NCBI RefSeq assembly: GCF_051414135.1
Contig: NZ_JBLKOA010000002.1
Coordinates: forward strand, 372,001 to 436,000
DNA: 64,000 bases
Origin: Halovenus halobia
GTDB lineage: Archaea; Halobacteriota; Halobacteria; Halobacteriales; Haloarculaceae
Direction: 5' to 3'
Shown: in pieces, positions 55,847 to 64,000 of the stretch
How the letters are laid out: the number at the start of each line of letters is the position of its first letter
Numbering within the stretch: position 1 is the first letter of the stretch
Position numbers and translations under genes: made by a program
The notes under the pieces: model-generated
Database searches by the model: none
The model's input: only the letters and a program-made list of their open reading frames with translations
Told to the model about the DNA's origin: nothing

Positions 55847-56704
55847 ATGCGCTCTCAGCAGTTTCTCGAATCCGAGTGGGACTACTGTCTGGTGCTCGAT
55901 TCGTGTCGGTACGACGTATTCGAGTCCGTGTACGACGAGTATCTCGACGGCTCACTGGAACGCCGCGAGAGTGTTGGCTCCTCGACACCGGAGTGGGCCT
56001 ACCGCACGTTCACCGGCGACCACGACATCGCGTACTTCTCGGGCAATCCGTTCATCAACAGCCTCGGTATCCCGCTCTCGGAGCTGAAATGGGGGGCGAG
56101 CTGTGATTACGACTGGACCGCAACCGAGCATATCTCGAACGTGCTCGATATTTGGAAGGAACGCTGGGACGACGACCTCGGGACAGTCCCGCCGGAAGCG
56201 ATGACGGCAGCCTTCGAGGACTACCAGACCGACATTGCGGAGGCGGACCGCACCGTCTTCCACTACATGCAGCCACACGCCCCCTATCTCAGCCGCGGCC
56301 AGGGAGGAAAGCTTGGCCAGATCAAGGAGGGAATCAACCGACAGGCCGAGTCCGACGACGAGGGCGGCGTCATCTCGAAACTCGGCGATACGGTTCGCCC
56401 GAAACTCGAACAGTCTCTCGAAGGGAGTTCAATCGCACAGAAGGCTGGCCTGTGGCTGGAGATGGACCCGGTCGAACTCGTTCGCGGCGGCACCCGCCAG
56501 ACTGGACTGGAGTACCACGAACAGAATCTCCGAATTGCACTCGAAGAGGTCGTCGAGTTGATCGAGGAACTGGACGGTGACATCGTCGTCACCGCCGACC
56601 ACGGCGAAGCCTTCGGCGAGGAGGGCGTCTGGGAACACCACATCGAGACGTACATCCCGCCGCTGATGGAGGTCCCGTGGCTGGAGGTCGACGGCGTCGC
56701 GTAG
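55847..56704 (+). CDS. short alkaline-phosphatase-fold protein
   Basis: A 285-aa protein with a reduced AP core: WDYCLVLDSCRYDVFE (metal Asp18, with Ser/Cys next to it), VFHYMQPHAPYLSRG, and GDIVVTADHGEAFGEEGVWEHH near the C-terminus. The region that carries the nucleophile Thr/Ser/Cys in sulfatases is not obvious; Ser19 or Cys20 adjoining Asp18 may serve, as in alkaline phosphatases. It is followed by 6 bp and the first GT4 gene. Its activity is unresolved; it is likely to act on the same glycoconjugate. Confidence 0.78.
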   Translation: MRSQQFLESEWDYCLVLDSCRYDVFESVYDEYLDGSLERRESVGSSTPEWAYRTFTGDHDIAYFSGNPFINSLGIPLSELKWGASCDYDWTATEHISNVLDIWKERWDDDLGTVPPEAMTAAFEDYQTDIAEADRTVFHYMQPHAPYLSRGQGGKLGQIKEGINRQAESDDEGGVISKLGDTVRPKLEQSLEGSSIAQKAGLWLEMDPVELVRGGTRQTGLEYHEQNLRIALEEVVELIEELDGDIVVTADHGEAFGEEGVWEHHIETYIPPLMEVPWLEVDGVA

Positions 56705-56710
56705 CGGCTT

Positions 56711-57682
56711 ATGTTAGTCAGTCACTACTTCGAGTTCGAGTCTCACGTCACCGGCGGCATCAGCGAATCCGTCTCCCACCAGCGCAAGATGCTCCGCAAA
56801 CAGGAGATCCCCTACACGACCAAGCCACGGATGGACGCCGACGTACTCCACTGCAACGTGATGGGTCCGCGGTCGGCCTACTACGCCCGAAAGGCAGACT
56901 GCCCGGTTGTTGCTCACACCCACGTCACCGCCGAGGACTTCGGCGAGAGCTTTCGGTTTACGAACGCGCTCGCGAAGCCACTGCGGCCGTACCTGAAACG
57001 AGCCTACGGCCTCGCCGACGAACTCGTCTGTCCGTCTGAGTACAACCGCGGCGTGATTGACTCCTACACCGACCGCCCGACCCGAGTCATCACCAACGGT
57101 GTCGACACAGAGAAACTGGACGGGTACGAGAGCCTGCGCGAGGAGTATCTTGACCGGTACGACCTCTCGCCGCCGGTGGTCTTTCTGGTCGGCCACGTTA
57201 TCAAGCGCAAAGGGCTGGAGACGTTCGTCGAAACGGCCCGAAATCTTCCTGACGTAGATTTCGCGTGGTTCGGCCCAATCGACCGCGAACTGAAGGGTCG
57301 GTCGACGAAGCGACTTATCGACAACTCGCCATCGAACTGCACCTTTACCGGCTTCATCGACGATATCCGCGGCGCCTTCGCGGCGGGCGATATCTTCTTT
57401 TTCCCGACCTACGAGGAAAACGAGGGCATTGCTTTGTTGGAGGCGATGGCTGCCGGCAAACCGCCGGTCGTCCGGGATATCGAGACATTCTCGTGGCTCA
57501 CTGATGGCGACGACGCCGTCAAATCCGACAGCGACGAGGGATTCATCGAAGCGATTCACCGACTGGAAGCAGCCGACGAGCGCGAGCGAATCGGCGAACA
57601 GGCCCGCGAGCGCTCCGAACCGTACCATCTCGACTCCGTCGCTCCGAGCTACGAGAAACTGTACACGGAGGTGGGCCAATGA
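56711..57682 (+). CDS. GT4 glycosyltransferase 1
   Basis: A 323-aa GT-B glycosyltransferase. The N-terminal domain starts MLVSHYFEFESHVTGGISES. The C-terminal domain has VVFLVGHVIKRKGLETFVETA and EENEGIALLEAMAAGKPPVV, the nucleotide-sugar E-x7-E motif of family 4. The N-terminal domain is short for the family. It overlaps the next gene by 4 bp. Donor and acceptor are unknown; pairing with GT4 2 suggests consecutive steps on one lipid or glycan. Confidence 0.88.
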   Translation: MLVSHYFEFESHVTGGISESVSHQRKMLRKQEIPYTTKPRMDADVLHCNVMGPRSAYYARKADCPVVAHTHVTAEDFGESFRFTNALAKPLRPYLKRAYGLADELVCPSEYNRGVIDSYTDRPTRVITNGVDTEKLDGYESLREEYLDRYDLSPPVVFLVGHVIKRKGLETFVETARNLPDVDFAWFGPIDRELKGRSTKRLIDNSPSNCTFTGFIDDIRGAFAAGDIFFFPTYEENEGIALLEAMAAGKPPVVRDIETFSWLTDGDDAVKSDSDEGFIEAIHRLEAADERERIGEQARERSEPYHLDSVAPSYEKLYTEVGQ

Positions 57683-58758
57683 GCACGAGCGACTCGTTGC
57701 GAATCGGCTTTTTCACGGACAGTTACTTCCCGGAAATTGACGGGGTCACCTACACGTTGCAGTTGTGGGGCGAACGGCTCACTGCCCGCGGTCACGAGAC
57801 AGATATCGTCTACCCCGACGGCGACTACGAGCCCGAGGAGAACGAACACCCAGTGCCCTCGTTTCCGAATCCGTTCTATCCAGGCTACGAGGTGCCGACC
57901 TACCGCCGGCCGTCGACGCTGCCAGACCTCGATGTCGTCCACTGCCACGGCCCGGGACCGGTCGGCTGGCTGGGACTGCGCTACGCGCAGAAGTACGACG
58001 TCCCGCTGGTGTACACCCACCACACGCCCATCGAGGAGTATTTCCACCAGGCACTGCCGTGGAAATCGGTCGCAGGGTTCCTGAGCAATCGGTATCCGGC
58101 CATCGAGAGTCGGTATATGGAACGGTTCGACGTTGTGACAGCCTCGACCAGCCGAATCGACCGGAGTGTCGACCACGTTCAGTTGCCTGTTGGCGTGAAC
58201 ATGAACTTCTTCCAGCCGACGGCCAAGCGCTGGTACGAGGGCGAGACAGTCATCGGCTACAGCGGCCGCCTTAGCATGGAAAAAAACGTTGCCGAGGTGT
58301 TCGAGGTTGCCGAACAGCTCCCTCAGTACAAGTTCGTGGTCGTTGGTGAGGGACCGCGTGAACCCGACCTCGCGGCGAACAAACCCGACAACGTCACGAT
58401 GCGCGACTTTTTGCCCCGCGAACAGTTGCCGACATTTTACTCTTCGATTGATTGTTTCATCACCGCCTCGACGGCCGACACGCTCGGCCTGTCGACACTC
58501 GAAGCCAACGCCTGTGGCACGCCGGTTGTCGCCGCCGACGCGCCGCCCTTTGACCGGACAATCGGTGTCAACAACGGCCGCCGGTACGAGCCGGGCAACG
58601 TCACCGAAGCCGCTGAGGCAGTCGAAGAGTGTATTCGGACCGACCGCGATACTCGGGGTGCAATCGAACAGTACAGCGTCGACCGCACGATCAACCAACT
58701 CGAAACGCTGTACGGCGGGCTCTGCAACGACACCCTCGACAGCGTCGAACTGGACTGA
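57679..58758 (+). CDS. GT4 glycosyltransferase 2
   Basis: A 359-aa GT-B enzyme with a full N-terminal domain (RIGFFTDSYFPEIDGVTYTLQLWGERL in part; VVHCHGPGPVGWLGLRYAQKYDVPLVYTHHTPIEEY in part), a donor-binding segment TVIGYSGRLSMEKNV and the E-x7-E region ASTADTLGLSTLEANACGTPVVAADAPP. The FPEIDGVTYT motif and HHTPIEEY are typical of lipid glycosyltransferases such as digalactosyl/sulfoquinovosyl-type synthases, so a glycolipid product is likely. Confidence 0.9.
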   Translation: MSTSDSLRIGFFTDSYFPEIDGVTYTLQLWGERLTARGHETDIVYPDGDYEPEENEHPVPSFPNPFYPGYEVPTYRRPSTLPDLDVVHCHGPGPVGWLGLRYAQKYDVPLVYTHHTPIEEYFHQALPWKSVAGFLSNRYPAIESRYMERFDVVTASTSRIDRSVDHVQLPVGVNMNFFQPTAKRWYEGETVIGYSGRLSMEKNVAEVFEVAEQLPQYKFVVVGEGPREPDLAANKPDNVTMRDFLPREQLPTFYSSIDCFITASTADTLGLSTLEANACGTPVVAADAPPFDRTIGVNNGRRYEPGNVTEAAEAVEECIRTDRDTRGAIEQYSVDRTINQLETLYGGLCNDTLDSVELD

Positions 58759-58815
58759 GCCACTTTCACCCCGCTCTGGTAACGCCTTTAGGCGGCGGTG
58801 GCGTACGGGTGTGAC

Positions 58816-60042
58816 ATGACGCGGATTCTGCATACGGGCGACACTCATCTGGGCTACCAGCAGTACCACCTGCCCGAGCGCCGCGAGGACTTTCAACAGG
58901 CGTTCGAGCAGGTGGCGGCGGACGCAATTGCCGAGGACGTCGACGCTGTTGTTCACGCTGGCGACCTCTTTCACGACAGGACGCCCCGACTGTCGGATAT
59001 CATGGGCGCGCTGTCGGTACTCCGAGAGCTTGACGACGCCGGGATTCCGTTTCTTGCCGTCGTGGGCAACCACGAGGGGAAACGCTCACAGCAGTGGCTC
59101 GACCTCTTCGAATCGATGGGACTGGCCACACGACTGGGCGCGGAGCCAGTCCGTATCGACGACGTTGCCTTCTACGGGTTAGATTTCGTCCCGCGGTCGA
59201 AACGCGACTCGCTCGAACACGAGTACGAACCGCACGACGCCGAGCACACTGTACTGGTCTCGCACGGACTGTTCGAGCCATTCGAGCACGGCGACTGGGA
59301 CGCCCGAGAAATTGCACAATCCTCGACTGTCGACTTCGACGCGATGCTGGTCGGCGACGACCACGAAGCCAAACAGAAACAACTCGACGAGACCGGGGCC
59401 TGGCTCACCTACTGTGGGTCGACTGAGCGAGCGAGCGCTTCGGAGCGTGAAGCGCGTGGCTACAACCTCGTCACATTCGGTGAGACGGTCGACATCCGCC
59501 GGCGTGGGCTGGACACACGCGAGTTTATCTTTCTCGACGTGGAGTTGCGACCGGAGGAAGGCAGCGAGCAGGTCCGCGAGCGAATCGACCAGCACGACGT
59601 TGCAGACGCAGTCGTCATCGTCACACTCACCGGCGACGGCGAGCAGGTGATGCCCGCCGGAATCGAGGAGTACGCTGCCGACCAGGGCGCGCTCGCGACA
59701 CGGGTCAACGACCAGCGGGAGTTCGACGACGAAACCGACGTGGAGGTGTCGTTTGCCGACCCGGACGAAGCCGTCGAGCAGCGCATCTCCGACCTTGGTC
59801 TCAGCCCCGCGGCCCGCGACCTCGACGAGACGATTCGTGCGAGCAAAGTCGCAGACTCGAACGTCGCCGACGCTGTCGAGCGCCGGGTCGAGACGTTCAT
59901 CGAAGACGCCGACTCGGGAGCGTTCGACAGCGCCGAAGAGTCAGCGGCAGAGTCGAGCGCGCAAGAAATTGACGAATCGCCAGAGAGCGCCGAGGATTCG
60001 ACCGATGGCGAGAGTCAGGTTACGATGGAGGATTACCTGTGA
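58816..60042 (+). CDS. mre11: DNA double-strand-break repair nuclease Mre11
   Basis: A 408-aa manganese phosphoesterase that resects and tethers DNA ends with Rad50. The metal motifs are HTGDTHLGYQQYH, VVHAGDLFHDRTP, VVGNHEG, VLVSHGLFE and LVGDDHEAKQ, in order. The capping domain follows, and the C-terminus is a very acidic Ser/Glu tail that ends TMEDYL, a motif shared with other haloarchaeal Mre11. The ATG at 58816 was chosen over an in-frame codon 18 bp upstream because it begins MTRILHTGD. It overlaps rad50 by 4 bp. Confidence 0.97.
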   Translation: MTRILHTGDTHLGYQQYHLPERREDFQQAFEQVAADAIAEDVDAVVHAGDLFHDRTPRLSDIMGALSVLRELDDAGIPFLAVVGNHEGKRSQQWLDLFESMGLATRLGAEPVRIDDVAFYGLDFVPRSKRDSLEHEYEPHDAEHTVLVSHGLFEPFEHGDWDAREIAQSSTVDFDAMLVGDDHEAKQKQLDETGAWLTYCGSTERASASEREARGYNLVTFGETVDIRRRGLDTREFIFLDVELRPEEGSEQVRERIDQHDVADAVVIVTLTGDGEQVMPAGIEEYAADQGALATRVNDQREFDDETDVEVSFADPDEAVEQRISDLGLSPAARDLDETIRASKVADSNVADAVERRVETFIEDADSGAFDSAEESAAESSAQEIDESPESAEDSTDGESQVTMEDYL

Positions 60043-62726
60043 GATTCGACCGCATTCGCTTGCAGAATTTCAAGTGTTACGAGGAGACAGACGTTCGCCT
60101 CGACGCCGGCGTGACGGTCATCCACGGCCTCAACGGCAGCGGGAAGTCATCGTTGCTCGAGGCCTGCTTTTTCGCACTCTACGGTGCGAAGGCACTCGAC
60201 AAGACGTTGGACGAAATCGTCACTATCGGTGCCGAGGAGACGGTTGTCGAACTCGAATTCAGTCACGACGGCGGCCAGTACCAGATTCGCCGCCGGATTC
60301 GCGTCAGCAACGGCGACGCCCGGACGGCCGAGTGTGTGATGGACGGCCCCAGCGGAACGACTGAGGGCGCCACCGACGTGCGCAACCGTGTCGCCGGACT
60401 CCTTCGGATGGACACTGACGCCTTCGTCAACTGTGCCTACGTTCGGCAGGGCGAGGTCAACAAACTGATTAACGCCTCGCCGTCGACGCGACAGGATATG
60501 ATCGACGACCTCCTCCAACTGGGCAAACTGGAGGAATACCGCGAACGTGCCAGCGACGCCCGTCTCGGTGTTGGCCGGGTCCGCGACGACAAACAGGGCG
60601 CGCTGTCAGAACTCGACGACCAGATAGCACAGAAGGAGGCAAAGAACCTCCACGAGCAGCGCAACGAACTCGAAACAGAGCTCTCGTCGGTCACGGCTGA
60701 CATCGAGAACTACGAGGAAAACAAGCAGAAAGCCGAGCAGAGCCGCGAGCAGGCCGCGTCGATCATCGAGGAGTACGAGGAAAAGCGCACAGAACTCGAC
60801 GAACTCGACGAAGAGATGACGACGTTGCGCGAAGAGATCGAAGCGACCGAGCGGGCACGGGAAGAGCTTGCGAGTGAAATCGACGAAACCCGGACCTCGC
60901 TGACAGACGCCACCGAGCGTCGCGATTCCCTCGTCGGCCACCTCGACGGACTCGACACGAGTCCCGAGGCACTCGACAGCGAGAGAGTCGACGCAGATCT
61001 ATCGGCTGTCACCGACGAAATCGAGGAGTTGACCGAGCAGATTCGTGAGGCCAGCGTCGAGAAACAGGAAGCAGACAGTGACGCCGAGAACCACCGCGAG
61101 CAGGCCGAGCAACTCGACACCGACGCACGCGAGGCGCGAGCGGAGGCTGAAGAGCTCGACGCAGAAATCGAAGAGACGGAGTCATTCGTCGAGACCAAGC
61201 GCGAGGACCTCTCGGAGATGGCCGAAGAAATCGAGGAGCTTCGAGAGTCCTTCAGCGAGGAACCGGTCGAGTTCGGCGAGGCTGAGACGCACTACGAATC
61301 GGTCACCGAAGAACTCGGAGAGTGCCGGGAAACCCGAGCGGAGCGCCAAGCCACGCTCGAAAACGAGCGGGAACGACTCGCCGAGGCCGAACAACTGCTC
61401 GAGGCTGGCAAGTGCCCGGAGTGTGGCCAGCCAGTCGAGCAGTCGCCACACGTCGACAGTATCGGCGAGCGACGTGAGCGCGTCGACGAACTGGAGACAG
61501 AGTTACAGGAACTCGAAGAGCGCATCGAGAACCTCGAATCGAACCGCGACGCTGCCGAACAACTTCGAGAGCGCGAGGAGCGAATCGAGGACCTCGAAGC
61601 GAACCGCGACAACCTCGAACAACTCGTCGACCAGCGCGAGACGACACTCGAAGAGAAACGCGAGCGAATCGAGACGTTGCGCGAGCAGGCCGACGACGCC
61701 GAGGCCGAGGCCGAGCAGAAACGCGAGGCCGCAACCGAGGCCGAACAGCGCGCCACCGAACAGCAGGAACAGATCGCGTCGTACAACCAGCAAAAGGCCG
61801 AACTGGCCGACCGACGAGAGCGACTCGAAACCCTGTCGGAAACACTCGACCAGATCGAGCGGCTCAGCGAGACGGCCGAGCGACTCCGTGACGAGCGCGA
61901 ACAGAAGAAATCACTGAACGACGAGCGACGCGAGCGGCTGTCAGCGAAGCGTGACCGGCGGGACGAACTTCGCGAGGAGTTCGACGAGGACCGTATCGAA
62001 ACCGCCCGGGAAGAGAAGGCCGAAGCCGAAGACTACATAGAGAAAGTCACCGAGGCGCTTTCGGACCTCGAATCGAAACAATCGACGCTGCAGGAACGAC
62101 TTGGCGCAATCGGCAACGAACTCGACCAACTCGAAGAACTGCGCGAGCGCCGCGAGGAGCTCACCGGGACGGTCGAACAGCTGGAATCACTGCACGACGA
62201 GGCCGCCGAACTCGCGGAGATGTACGGCACGCTTCGAGCCCAACTGCGCCGCCAGAACGTCGACAACCTGGAGCGGATGCTCAACGAGACGTTCGACCTC
62301 GTCTACGAGAACGACACCTACGCCCGGATCGAACTCGACGGCGAGTACCGACTGACAGTCTACCAGAAAGACGGCGAAGAACTCGACCCAGACCAGCTCT
62401 CCGGCGGCGAGCGCGCCCTGTTCAACCTCAGCCTGCGCTGTGCAATCTATCGGCTGCTCGCGGAGGGAATCGAGGGTGCCGCGCCGATGCCGCCGCTCAT
62501 TCTCGACGAACCGACTGTCTTTCTCGACTCGGGCCACGTGACCCAGCTTGTCGAACTCATCGAGTCGATGCGTGAGCGCGGCGTCGAGCAGATTCTCGTC
62601 GTCAGCCACGACGAGGAACTTATCGACGCCGCTGACGACCTCGTGACAGTCACAAAGGACACGACCACAAACCGCTCGACGGTCGAGCGAGGACGACTCG
62701 ACGAGCGCGTCGTCGAGTTGAGTTAG
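60039..62726 (+). CDS. rad50: DNA double-strand-break repair ATPase Rad50
   Basis: An 895-aa SMC-like ATPase. It has Walker A NGSGKSS near residue 32-38, ~600 residues of heptad-rich coiled coil broken by the zinc hook CPECGQP (Cys459, Cys462), the ABC signature LSGGERALFNLSLR and Walker B PLILDEPTVFLD. The start is a GTG inside the mre11 stop region (4-bp overlap), which ensures coupled synthesis of the complex. The coiled coil is unusually rich in Glu and Arg, as expected in a halophile. Confidence 0.97.
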   Translation: MRFDRIRLQNFKCYEETDVRLDAGVTVIHGLNGSGKSSLLEACFFALYGAKALDKTLDEIVTIGAEETVVELEFSHDGGQYQIRRRIRVSNGDARTAECVMDGPSGTTEGATDVRNRVAGLLRMDTDAFVNCAYVRQGEVNKLINASPSTRQDMIDDLLQLGKLEEYRERASDARLGVGRVRDDKQGALSELDDQIAQKEAKNLHEQRNELETELSSVTADIENYEENKQKAEQSREQAASIIEEYEEKRTELDELDEEMTTLREEIEATERAREELASEIDETRTSLTDATERRDSLVGHLDGLDTSPEALDSERVDADLSAVTDEIEELTEQIREASVEKQEADSDAENHREQAEQLDTDAREARAEAEELDAEIEETESFVETKREDLSEMAEEIEELRESFSEEPVEFGEAETHYESVTEELGECRETRAERQATLENERERLAEAEQLLEAGKCPECGQPVEQSPHVDSIGERRERVDELETELQELEERIENLESNRDAAEQLREREERIEDLEANRDNLEQLVDQRETTLEEKRERIETLREQADDAEAEAEQKREAATEAEQRATEQQEQIASYNQQKAELADRRERLETLSETLDQIERLSETAERLRDEREQKKSLNDERRERLSAKRDRRDELREEFDEDRIETAREEKAEAEDYIEKVTEALSDLESKQSTLQERLGAIGNELDQLEELRERREELTGTVEQLESLHDEAAELAEMYGTLRAQLRRQNVDNLERMLNETFDLVYENDTYARIELDGEYRLTVYQKDGEELDPDQLSGGERALFNLSLRCAIYRLLAEGIEGAAPMPPLILDEPTVFLDSGHVTQLVELIESMRERGVEQILVVSHDEELIDAADDLVTVTKDTTTNRSTVERGRLDERVVELS

Positions 62727-63487
62727 TCGGCCGCTGGCCCCGACCCGCCAGCGTACTCGCGGGTGGCGTCGACCAGCGTTTTGCGGTACTCACTCTCGTC
62801 AGGGTCGGCTGCAAGCGAACGGAACCAGCCTTTGAACCGCTCGAAGTTCACTTCCGGCGCATCCGCCGCGGCGGCGTGGGCCAGGTCGTATAGTCGGTGG
62901 TCCTGGTTGACGAGTTTGTGTCGTTCGACCAATCCCAGGGCAAACGCCGCGTTGACGGCTGTTATCTCCGGGTCTGAGGCAGCACTTGTCCGAGCAGCCT
63001 CGGGACCCCCGTCCCAGATACCGGAGGCTGGCTGGTCAGCGAGTGCCGCCGCGACGCTGGATTCGAGGAAATCGACGAGTTTGCCCGCCGGCGCGACAGA
63101 GAGCCACAGGTCATCAGCGTAGATATCCTTCATATGGTTGGCAATCTGTCGGCAGTGGGTGAGCTTTCGGCGCTCGACGGTGCGGCCAGCCAGCGCGAGA
63201 AAGATGACTTCCTCCATCGACTGCGTGTGAGAGGGATGCTCGCGCTCGTGGTGGTGCATGTGCGCAAACTCGTGGAGCGCGAGTTCACGGGCCATCGCGC
63301 TCGTCGCGGCCTGCTGTGAGATTGTCAGTTCGTGTCCGTCCGGACCGTGCTGGACGCGTGTTCGCTCGTCCGGGTCCTCGACAATCCGAACGGTAACCGT
63401 CTGTTCGAGAGTTGCTTCACGCTCGAAGAGGTCACGTGCAGCGTAGAACGGCTCGACTGGGCCAGAACCCTCGACCTGAACGTCCAT
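62723..63487 (-). CDS. DUF5781-like HExxH protein
   Basis: A 254-aa haloarchaeal protein. LALHEFAHMHHHE carries a zincin HExxH motif (His72-Glu73-x-x-His76), followed ~16-20 residues later by SMEEVIFLALAG, where a downstream Glu could be the third metal ligand. A helical C-terminal half follows (NAAFALGLVERHKLV, LYDLAHAAA). This suggests a metalloprotease or a metal-binding derivative. Family name from memory. It is convergent with rad50 and overlaps it by 4 bp. No signal peptide. Confidence 0.78.
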   Translation of the reverse strand: MDVQVEGSGPVEPFYAARDLFEREATLEQTVTVRIVEDPDERTRVQHGPDGHELTISQQAATSAMARELALHEFAHMHHHEREHPSHTQSMEEVIFLALAGRTVERRKLTHCRQIANHMKDIYADDLWLSVAPAGKLVDFLESSVAAALADQPASGIWDGGPEAARTSAASDPEITAVNAAFALGLVERHKLVNQDHRLYDLAHAAAADAPEVNFERFKGWFRSLAADPDESEYRKTLVDATREYAGGSGPAAD

Positions 63488-63550
63488 AGACGCCCACAGA
63501 TACGGTACGGACCCGTATTACTGTTGCGGGGATGTGACCAAGTACCACAG

Positions 63551-63850
63551 TCACCGCATCGTAACGACAGCCAGTGCGCCCACAGCGACGAGCGTGAGCA
63601 GTCGCATCCCGAGGACGACCAGTCCGGCCAGCGGGTCCATACTGTACAGTCGACCCATCCGGCTGAAAAAGAACACGAGCGCAACGACGTGCTCGACCAG
63701 CAGGACTGCGCTGAAGGTGACCAGTCCCAGCAGCATCGACGAGCGAAAGCGCCAGTAGTTTTTGAGCCAGACGCCGGCCAGTGCGGCGAGCAGGAGGCTG
63801 TTGAGCACCGTTACCGCGACGCCAGCCATTGCCGGCGGTTCCATTGCCAT
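63551..63850 (-). CDS. small membrane protein, probable partner of a molybdoenzyme
   Basis: A 99-aa protein with three hydrophobic segments (AGVAVTVLNSLLLAALAGVWL, LVTFSAVLLVEHVVALVFFF and LVVLGMRLLTLVAVGALAVV). Its start lies only 5 bp after the stop of the sulfite-oxidase-like gene at 63856, so the two are an operon. The His in VEHVVAL and other conserved positions hint at a small membrane electron-transfer or assembly subunit, but this is inference. Confidence 0.72.
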   Translation of the reverse strand: MAMEPPAMAGVAVTVLNSLLLAALAGVWLKNYWRFRSSMLLGLVTFSAVLLVEHVVALVFFFSRMGRLYSMDPLAGLVVLGMRLLTLVAVGALAVVTMR

Positions 63851-63855
63851 CGTGG

Positions 63856-64000
63856 TCACCCAACCGTCCGTTCGACCCACCCGGCCGCGCCATCGGGGCT
63901 TGGGCTCGTTTCCTCCTCGATTTGGAGATTGCCGTCGCCGTCGGTGGCGCGGACGACCACGTCGTGGCTGCCGTCAGGGTCGAAGGTGTATCGCCACTGT
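63856..64000 (-). CDS. C-terminus of a sulfite-oxidase-like molybdopterin enzyme (partial)
   Basis: The window edge cuts this gene. The visible 47 codons read QWRYTFDPDGSHDVVVRATDG, then GDGNLQIEEETSPSPDGAAGWVERTVG and stop. This is the end of the Mo-co oxidoreductase dimerisation domain (immunoglobulin-like strands, VRATDG) found in sulfite oxidase-family enzymes. The catalytic domain is outside the window, so substrate and export signal cannot be judged. Confidence 0.8.
   Translation of the reverse strand, partial: QWRYTFDPDGSHDVVVRATDGDGNLQIEEETSPSPDGAAGWVERTVG

Noticed and set aside
57649..59073. Minus-strand 474-codon frame opposite GT4 2 and mre11
   Set aside because: It is antisense to two well-supported genes and has no recognisable motif.

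Overview
The window is chromosomal DNA of a haloarchaeon (class Halobacteria). The evidence is strong G+C bias at third codon positions, uniformly acidic Asp/Glu-rich proteins, archaeal information-processing genes (RadA, Mre11-Rad50, archaeal L11, TiaS, RNase HII, Get3/ArsA-type ATPase), many leaderless starts with a TATA-like box about 25-30 bp upstream, a haloarchaeal-type histidine kinase and a PGF-CTERM surface protein. I cannot name the genus from sequence alone. No tRNA, rRNA, CRISPR array or intact insertion sequence was seen.

Layout. 0-8 kb: radA, a CPBP protease-like membrane protein, threonine synthase, an FMN reductase, phosphoglycerate mutase, stress/CBS proteins and a 3Fe-4S-type ferredoxin. 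8.1-11.0 kb: the most unusual locus. A gene with a NucS-like N-terminal domain and zinc ribbons is preceded by two unrelated-in-sequence TumE/HVO_A0114-type toxin-antitoxin pairs. Each pair has behind it a truncated copy of the first ~37 codons plus promoter of that gene, ending at a shared 15-bp junction that closes all three reading frames. 11-22 kb: stress protein, phosphate permease, CoA-disulfide-reductase-like flavoprotein, a hydroxybutyrate dehydrogenase/patatin pair that resembles polyhydroxyalkanoate mobilisation genes, and assorted oxidoreductases. 22-27 kb: Ski2/Brr2-like helicase, HTH regulator, tiaS. 27-29 kb: an AT-richer island with a Tat-exported PKD-repeat surface protein. 29-34 kb: Get3/ArsA-like ATPase, orphan gamma-type N6-adenine methylase, HAD and APH-like kinase pair. 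34.5-42.5 kb: MDR reductase, MFS carrier, carbonic anhydrase, LLM monooxygenase, a 232-bp element that can fold into a four-way junction, ATP-grasp ligase, rpl11. 42.5-49.8 kb: stress protein, LutC and fused LutB-LutA, PAS histidine kinase, RNase HII, a RelB/RelE-like pair, and two tandem 54-55 aa zinc-ribbon proteins. 50-58.8 kb: esterase, arylsulfotransferase-like protein, DedA, UPF0104-type membrane protein, two alkaline-phosphatase/sulfatase-fold proteins and two GT4 glycosyltransferases, which together look like a cell-surface glycoconjugate module. 58.8-64 kb: mre11-rad50, a HExxH protein, a small membrane protein and the C-terminus of a sulfite-oxidase-like molybdoenzyme.

Best leads for something new: (1) the toxin-antitoxin modules that appear to integrate at the 5' end of one gene and bring a replacement promoter and first codons; (2) the gap-free four-way-junction palindrome at 39947-40178.
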